DNA from: Hellea sp.
Lineage (GTDB): Bacteria > Pseudomonadota > Alphaproteobacteria > Caulobacterales > Maricaulaceae
Length of the DNA: 7,771 bases
Assembly: GCA_020628635.1 (NCBI GenBank)
Contig: JAHDEU010000087.1
Coordinates: forward strand, 1-7,771
Direction of reading: 5' to 3'
Positions within the stretch are counted from its first letter, which is position 1. The number at the start of each line of letters is the position of its first letter. The position numbers and the translations under genes were made by a program. The notes beneath the pieces were generated by a model. It was not told the origin of the DNA and searched no databases. It saw only the letters and a list, made by a program, of their open reading frames with translations. Positions 1 through 4,269 of the stretch are shown piece after piece.

Positions 1-898
1 CACCAGCCAGTGTGACCCCCGCGTCTTCATCAGTCAGGCACAGCTCGCCCACGCCCTCATCCGCATAGGCATAGAGCCAGCGGTGCAGCGCGATGTGCGG
101 AGCCTGATCCAGTTTCACGCCGAGCAGGGCCGACGCCGTGTCGAGCAGCACGTCCCGCACCTGATCGCGGTCGTCATCGACATGGGCGTCGGACCATTCG
201 GGCGAGGCGTGGACCACGACGGCGTGGTGCGTGTTGCTGCGCCCCGGCTTGGCGGAGTTCATCGCGATCCAGCTGACTGGGAGGTCCGAGACCCGCAAGG
301 TATCAAACCCGGGCGCGAAATCCGTGCCGTGCATCGGGAAGCCGACCATCAGCGCGAAGCAGGCATGCATGGACACGCCGGCGAGTGTGTCTTGAAGAGG
401 TGACGTCTGGTCGATCAGCAGTGCCGCCTGCGGCGCGGGCGCGGTGCAGATGACGCGGTGGTAGGGGCCGCGCGATTCGCCGTTCTCCATCTGCAAGGTG
501 AGCTCGCCAGGCGCGCCGACGATCTGTGCGACACGCTCCCCGAGACGGATGTCGCGCTCGCCCGCCATGGCCTTGGGCAGGCTGTTCATGCGGGGGACCC
601 CGACCCAGCGGTCGCGGCCCGTATCCGCCGTCAGCTCGCCCGTCTTGAGGTAGAGCCCGCGGCTGTGCCAACGTTGCGCGGCATCGGCATGGTCTTCGAC
701 GACCTCGCGGAAAGCCTTGTCCGCGACGGTGAAATACTGCGCGCCGTGGTCGAATTCATAGACGCCCGCATAGCGCGTGGACATGCGCCCGCCGACGCCG
801 CGCGACTTGTCGAACAGGGTGACAGAATAGTCGTCGCCCAGTTCGCGCGCGGCGGACAGTCCGGCCATGCCGGCCCCGATGATGGCGATGCGGGTCAT
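1..898 (-). CDS. Renalase-like FAD/NAD(P)-dependent oxidoreductase (3' end cut by window)
   Basis: The 299 visible residues start at an ATG (898-896) and run off the left edge without a stop. The N-terminus is a dinucleotide-binding Rossmann fold: beta strand RIAII, then GAGMAG (G8, G10, G13), with acidic D30 ending the second strand. It continues DKSRGVGGRMSTR (30-42) and then FDHGAQYFT (49-57), a signature I associate with the renalase-like FAD amine-oxidase superfamily (COG3380 type). Family members are soluble flavoproteins that oxidise reduced substrates; the bacterial substrate is usually unknown. Late features include a PVSWIAMNSAKPG segment and HRWLYAYA near the visible end. The family normally closes with a GD-W---GRVEGA flavin-contact motif, which would lie just beyond the window, so about 20-30 residues are probably missing. 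The gene starts 13 bp after the stop of the upstream small gene, so it is likely the last visible member of the photolyase operon. No strong Shine-Dalgarno sequence is seen. The family is secure; the substrate is not. Confidence 0.88.
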   Translation of the reverse strand, partial: MTRIAIIGAGMAGLSAARELGDDYSVTLFDKSRGVGGRMSTRYAGVYEFDHGAQYFTVADKAFREVVEDHADAAQRWHSRGLYLKTGELTADTGRDRWVGVPRMNSLPKAMAGERDIRLGERVAQIVGAPGELTLQMENGESRGPYHRVICTAPAPQAALLIDQTSPLQDTLAGVSMHACFALMVGFPMHGTDFAPGFDTLRVSDLPVSWIAMNSAKPGRSNTHHAVVVHASPEWSDAHVDDDRDQVRDVLLDTASALLGVKLDQAPHIALHRWLYAYADEGVGELCLTDEDAGVTLAG

Positions 899-911
899 CT
901 GAGGTGTCCGG

Positions 912-1304
912 CTACTGATTGAAACTATGCGTCATGGCGGAGCGCTTGGCCTGATTCCAGTAGCGGAAGAAACGGCCCATATCGGTGCCGGGCGGCAGGG
1001 AGGAAAACGGCTTGCCCGGCACGGCCTCCGCGCCGACCGCCGTCATCACGGCCCGCAGCGCGGGGTCAGGCGTCTCGGCGGCGAAGACCGGCCCGCCGAT
1101 CTCGCGCAGCACGTCCTCGGCCCGGCCCGCAATGACCTCCACGCCCATCTCGGCCACGCATTCATGCACGAAGAGGCAGCGCTTGAGCGACCAGCCGCGG
1201 CGTTCCATGTCGCCCGAGTCCCACACGAACACCGCGCGCTCGGCCCGGCTCATCACCGGGTGCTCCGCGTCCAGCGCGTCGATATGGACCCAGACGACAG
1301 CCAT
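912..1304 (-). CDS. Stand-alone photolyase N-terminal (antenna-type) alpha/beta domain protein, putative
   Basis: This 130-residue protein has no FAD-binding half, but its layout fits the N-terminal alpha/beta domain of DNA photolyases and cryptochromes. A first strand VVWVH (3-7) leads into an -D-L---HP segment (9-16), as in WFR-DLR-DNP. A second strand is AVFVWD (24-29). The helix SLKRCLFVHECVAEMG (39-54) resembles the R--FL--SL--L family helix. VEVIAGRAEDVL (55-66) matches the typical L-V--G-P--VL stretch. PVFAAETPDPALRAV (72-86) and a C-terminal GRFFRYWNQAKRSAM (110-124) resemble the segment just before the interdomain linker. Its ATG overlaps the stop of the FAD-domain gene by one base (TGATG, 1306-1302), indicating translational coupling and probably balanced synthesis. 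I infer that it pairs with the FAD-domain protein, either holding an antenna chromophore or acting as a structural partner. Alternatively it is an unrelated small Rossmann-like protein. The assignment is by pattern only. Confidence 0.62.
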   Translation of the reverse strand: MAVVWVHIDALDAEHPVMSRAERAVFVWDSGDMERRGWSLKRCLFVHECVAEMGVEVIAGRAEDVLREIGGPVFAAETPDPALRAVMTAVGAEAVPGKPFSSLPPGTDMGRFFRYWNQAKRSAMTHSFNQ

Positions 1305-2158
1305 CAGTGATGCGCGCGCTTGTAGCGCTTCCCGGACGGCTTTCTCTGCTGACGGTCCTGCGGCGGCAGGTTCGGGAAGAGCCGCGCGTGGATGTCCTCA
1401 TAGGAGCCGGCGAGCGCCTTGTTGTTCTTGTAGCTGGTATCGACGTCCGGCCCGCAGAAGTTCTGCAGGTTCTCCAGATTGAAGAAGTACGGCTTGTGCG
1501 AGAACGTGCTCGCGCACCACTGCCAGGACAGGTTGTTGGACGCCGGATCGCCGTCGAGCAGATGGGCGAGAAAGAAACGCGCGCCCTCCTGCCACGACAC
1601 CTTGCGCCAGTGGCAGACATAGCCCGCCACATAGAGCCGCGCGTGGTTGTGCAGCCAGCCCGTCTCGATCAGCTGCCGCAGGAAATGGTCGATCGCCGCG
1701 ACACCCGTCTCGGCCCGCGCGATATCCGTCGGGAAATTCGCTGCGTAGTCGCGCGCCTCGAAGCCCGTCTTGTAGGGCTCGATGTCGTCCCAGATGCGCT
1801 CGCCCAGCTTGGCGTAATGCCTTTGCCAATAGTCGCGCCAGGCCAGCTGCTGCACGAATTTCTCGGCGTGCTTGATGGCGGGAACAGTGGACAACGCCTC
1901 GTCGCGCACATCCGCCAGGCTCAGCACGCCGTGGCGGATGAAGGGCGACAGCCGCGTGACCGCGCCGTCGAGGTGATTGCGCGAGCGGCCATATTGCACC
2001 GGGTCGATCTGCGACAGCGCGTCCTTGGCGCTCAGCTGCCCGCCTCGGATCGGCGAGACGTGGGTGTCGTCCTCCGCGAGATGCGGGCACAGCGCGCGGA
2101 TCTGCGCGACGGCCGCGTCGCGCGAACTCTCTAATATGACGGGCCCAGACGCATTCAC
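1304..2158 (-). CDS. Short photolyase/cryptochrome-type FAD-binding protein lacking an N-terminal antenna domain
   Basis: This 284-residue protein corresponds to the C-terminal FAD-binding catalytic domain of the photolyase/cryptochrome family (full length about 450-500). Recognisable motifs are YGRSRNHLDG (56-65), LSPFIRHGVLS (70-80), WRDYWQRHY (107-115), ETGWLHNHAR (165-174), W189 with EGARFF, LLDGDPASNNLSWQW (200-214) and KPYFFNLEN (222-230). Aligned by eye to E. coli PhrB, N208 matches the flavin-N5-contacting Asn378, and W212 and W189 match the electron-transfer tryptophans W382 and W359. The W306 position holds R136, with Y138 nearby. The likely role is light-driven repair of UV photoproducts in DNA, or a blue-light sensor. 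The tail (269-284) is very basic (RQQRKPSGKRYKR), plausible for nucleic-acid contact. Translation is read from GTG at 2158-2156, 7 bp after the lipoprotein stop; no in-frame ATG exists nearby and no Shine-Dalgarno is seen. Short photolyases without antenna domains are a described class. The downstream gene appears to supply that domain. Confidence 0.85.
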   Translation of the reverse strand: MNASGPVILESSRDAAVAQIRALCPHLAEDDTHVSPIRGGQLSAKDALSQIDPVQYGRSRNHLDGAVTRLSPFIRHGVLSLADVRDEALSTVPAIKHAEKFVQQLAWRDYWQRHYAKLGERIWDDIEPYKTGFEARDYAANFPTDIARAETGVAAIDHFLRQLIETGWLHNHARLYVAGYVCHWRKVSWQEGARFFLAHLLDGDPASNNLSWQWCASTFSHKPYFFNLENLQNFCGPDVDTSYKNNKALAGSYEDIHARLFPNLPPQDRQQRKPSGKRYKRAHH

Positions 2159-2165
2159 ACAGTGC

Positions 2166-3098
2166 TTACGCGGCGGGCGGGCTCGCGGTTGCTTTTTCCG
2201 TCAGCCTGCGACGACGGCGCAACTCCCAGCGTATGAGGAAGAAGAGCGGCAGGCCGAGAAACAGCACGAACGGGATCGCGCCCGCGACGAAATAGATCAC
2301 CGCCGCCATGCCCTGTGCGAACACGCCGAGCGCGTCGCCCAGCGCCTCCCCGACCGGCGCAAGGGCCGAGCCCGACACGGCGCTGCGCTTGGTGCGGTAG
2401 TTCATGGTGACGATCGACATCTGCACCCGCGCGCGAAGGCTGGCGAGCCTTGCCTTGGTCGCGTCCAGCTCGCCCTGCACCCGCGCCAGCTCGCGCTCGG
2501 TCTCCAAGAGGTCCTTGAGCTCTCCGTCGCGCGTGGCGAGCAGCGCCTCCAGTCGGGTGCGCAAGGTCTCCAATGCACGCACGCGCGCGCCGCTGTCGAT
2601 GATCTGTGCCGTCAGGTCTTCCGTCGTGACCGAGCGGCTGGTCAGCGCGCCGTCCGCCGCATCGACATCGGCCACGGCCCGCTCCGAGAAACCGTCGAGC
2701 CATGACGGCTCCGCGCGCATTCGCAAAGTCGCGGTCACGCTGTCGTCCCCGGACTGGTAGCTCGACGCCTCCAGCACCTGGCAGCGGCTCGGCCCGGCCG
2801 CCATGCAGGCCTGCGCGTGGGCATCCGCCACCTCGCGCACGGCCCCATAGGGCAGCGAGAAACTGTAGTCATAGACATAGGCCAGCATGGCCTGCAGCGC
2901 GGCCGGAGACTGCGATGCCTGCTCCGCACCGCGTGGCTCTCCTTCCGCGGAGCGTTGCAGGAGGCTTTCGACCTGCGGGGAGTCCATCATGTCGAGCCGC
3001 TCCGACGTGCTGTCATAGGAGCCATCCGCGCACCCGGTGGGCAACAGGCCAGCGAGCAGCAGGACAATGGGCAGCATCCAGTGGGTAAGTCGTGTCAT
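2166..3098 (-). CDS. DUF4349-family membrane-anchored lipoprotein
   Basis: This 310-residue protein starts at ATG 3098-3096. Residues 1-22 are a lipoprotein signal: basic MTRLTHW, hydrophobic MLPIVLLLAGLL, then PTGC with C23 as the lipidation site (P at -3 is slightly atypical). Residues 110-165 form the beta-rich part of the family (VTATLRMRAEPSWLDGF), followed by a long charged heptad region (about 165-225, from DSGARVRALETLRTRLEALL to LDATKARLASLRARV) predicted as coiled coil. VQMSIVTMNYRT (225-236) resembles the strand that closes DUF4349 domains. A membrane segment lies at about 266-289, then a positive-inside tail WELRRRRR. The expected topology is an inner-membrane protein with the coiled-coil domain in the periplasm, held at both ends. 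C98 and C106 could form a disulfide. Its molecular function is unknown; family members are often loosely linked to envelope stress. It is the first gene of the leftward set, 7 bp before the photolyase gene. Confidence 0.85.
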   Translation of the reverse strand: MTRLTHWMLPIVLLLAGLLPTGCADGSYDSTSERLDMMDSPQVESLLQRSAEGEPRGAEQASQSPAALQAMLAYVYDYSFSLPYGAVREVADAHAQACMAAGPSRCQVLEASSYQSGDDSVTATLRMRAEPSWLDGFSERAVADVDAADGALTSRSVTTEDLTAQIIDSGARVRALETLRTRLEALLATRDGELKDLLETERELARVQGELDATKARLASLRARVQMSIVTMNYRTKRSAVSGSALAPVGEALGDALGVFAQGMAAVIYFVAGAIPFVLFLGLPLFFLIRWELRRRRRLTEKATASPPAA

Positions 3099-3182
3099 GC
3101 GCCCAGCTTACGTGCGCATAAACATCGTGCAACCCGCCTTTGCGTGCTGCGTAGGACTTTCGCATCGCACGCGCCTCGCCTA

Positions 3183-3196
3183 TGACAGCGTTGTCA
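3183..3196. promoter_or_regulatory. LacI-type operator-like palindrome in the gap promoter region
   Basis: TGACAGCGTTGTCA is a 14-bp dyad with 6 of 7 pairs matching and a central CG step. This geometry (TGACAnCGnTGTCA) is typical of LacI-family operators in proteobacterial carbon metabolism. It sits 63 bp before the gap start and its right half forms a possible -35 hexamer (TTGTCA). It lies between divergent genes, so it could control either direction; gap-ppc is the more natural target. The regulator is not in the window and the assignment is inferred from shape alone. Confidence 0.5.
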
Positions 3197-3221
3197 GGGT
3201 CGCGCAGACGCCCCGAATATT
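3191..3221 (+). promoter_or_regulatory. Possible sigma-70-type promoter for gap-ppc
   Basis: TTGTCA (3191-3196, 5 of 6 to TTGACA) is followed after 19 bp by AATATT (3216-3221, 4 of 6 to TATAAT). The spacing is longer than optimal and the -10 box is weak, so this is a tentative placement. It is the only AT-rich candidate between the operator-like dyad and the ribosome-binding region. No convincing promoter was found for the leftward lipoprotein operon; TTGCAC on the minus strand at about 3130 lies very close to that gene's start. Confidence 0.3.
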
Positions 3222-3248
3222 CCAAGGAACACCCCAAAGGACGACCCC

Positions 3249-3253
3249 AAGGA
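3249..3253 (+). promoter_or_regulatory. Ribosome binding site deciding the gap start
   Basis: AAGGA lies 6 bases before ATG 3260 and selects that start over an in-frame upstream ATG at 3182 that would add 26 non-homologous residues. Two more AAGGA motifs precede it at 3224-3228 and 3237-3241, spaced 12-13 bases apart. Confidence 0.75.
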
Positions 3254-3259
3254 CCATCC

Positions 3260-4267
3260 ATGACCACTCGTATTGCCATCAACGGCTTCGGCCGCATCGG
3301 CCGCAATGTCTTGCGCGCCCTCATCGAACAGGGTCGCGACGATTTGCAGGTCGTTGCCATCAACGACCTGTCGTCCACCGACAACCTCGCCCACCTGCTG
3401 AAATATGACAGCGTGCATGGCCGCTACCCCGGCACGATCACGGCGACCGAGGACAGCCTCGATCTCGGCTACGGCAAGATACAGGTGACGTCTGTCCGCA
3501 ATCTGGAGGACCAGGATTGGGGCGATAACGGTGTCGACATCGTCATGGAATGCACGGGCATCTTCACGGCGCGCGACGCGGCCGCCAAGCACATCGACGC
3601 GGGCGCCAAGCGCGTGCTCGTATCCGCTCCCGGCGCCAATGCCGACAAGACCATCGTTTACGGCGTCAACCACGACACGCTGAGCGCTGATGATGTCGTC
3701 GTCTCCAACGGCTCCTGCACGACCAATGCGCTCGCGCCCGTGGCCAAGGTGCTGCATGAGAATTTCGGCATCGAGACCGGTTTCATGACCACGGTCCACG
3801 CCTATACGGGCGACCAGCCGACCTTGGATACGATCCACCGCAAGGACTACAATCGCGGCCGTGCTGCGGCGCTGTCCATGATCCCGACCTCCACAGGTGC
3901 GGCCAAGGCCATCGGCATCGTGCTGCCCGAACTCGATGGCAAGCTGGACGGCAAGGCCATCCGCGTGCCGACGCCCAATGTGTCCGTCGTGGATCTGGTG
4001 GTGAACACCTCCAAGGACGTGACAGTCGACGCCATCAACGACGCCATGCGTGCTGGAGCAAAAGACATGGCCGGCGTGCTGCAGGTGGTCGAGGACAAGA
4101 CCGTGTCGATCGACTTCAACCACGACCCGCATAGCTCCTCGCTCGTGACCGGCGAAACCGTGGTCATGGGCGACCGGCTGGCGCGCATCCTGTCGTGGTA
4201 CGACAATGAGTGGGGCTTCTCCAACCGCATGCTCGACACCGCCGCCGCCATGTCGAAGTTCCTGTAG
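3260..4267 (+). CDS. gap: Type I glyceraldehyde-3-phosphate dehydrogenase
   Basis: This 335-residue enzyme has the usual family length. It catalyses the reversible oxidation and phosphorylation of glyceraldehyde-3-phosphate to 1,3-bisphosphoglycerate in glycolysis and gluconeogenesis, as a cytoplasmic homotetramer. The NAD-binding domain opens with INGFGRIGRNVLRA (7-20). INDL with D36 at the end of the second strand favours NAD over NADP, since acidic residues here bind the adenine ribose. HLLKYDSVHGRYPG (45-58) and SAPGANADKT (122-131) are typical. The catalytic motif is SNGSCTTNALAP (149-160) with nucleophile C153; the activating base is H180 in TTVHAYTGDQPTLDT, a wording seen in alphaproteobacterial enzymes. 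IPTSTGAAKA (208-217), RVPTPNVSVVDL (235-246) and SWYDNEWGFSNR (312-323) complete the substrate domain. ATG 3260 is chosen for its AAGGA site and for alignment of the first strand with the family. ppc starts 2 bp after the stop, so the two genes are almost certainly cotranscribed. Confidence 0.97.
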   Translation: MTTRIAINGFGRIGRNVLRALIEQGRDDLQVVAINDLSSTDNLAHLLKYDSVHGRYPGTITATEDSLDLGYGKIQVTSVRNLEDQDWGDNGVDIVMECTGIFTARDAAAKHIDAGAKRVLVSAPGANADKTIVYGVNHDTLSADDVVVSNGSCTTNALAPVAKVLHENFGIETGFMTTVHAYTGDQPTLDTIHRKDYNRGRAAALSMIPTSTGAAKAIGIVLPELDGKLDGKAIRVPTPNVSVVDLVVNTSKDVTVDAINDAMRAGAKDMAGVLQVVEDKTVSIDFNHDPHSSSLVTGETVVMGDRLARILSWYDNEWGFSNRMLDTAAAMSKFL

Positions 4268-4269
4268 GC

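Noticed and set aside
458..922. Plus-strand open frames opposite the oxidoreductase, including 83-403 and 458-922
   Set aside because: The minus strand encodes a continuous renalase-like protein through this region with GxGxxG and FDHGAQYF motifs, so these are complement artefacts.
1307..2134. A 275-residue plus-strand open frame opposite the photolyase gene
   Set aside because: The minus-strand frame carries clear photolyase motifs; the plus-strand product is Arg/Val/Leu-rich with no recognisable domain.
3182..3259. ATG 3182 as the gap start
   Set aside because: The added 26 residues have no place in the GAPDH fold, and ATG 3260 has AAGGA at proper spacing and begins the first strand directly.
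4210..4269. ATG 4210 as the ppc start
   Set aside because: It would overlap gap by 58 bases and add 20 Arg/His-rich residues read from the complementary frame of the gap C-terminus; GTG 4270 fits the operon spacing better.
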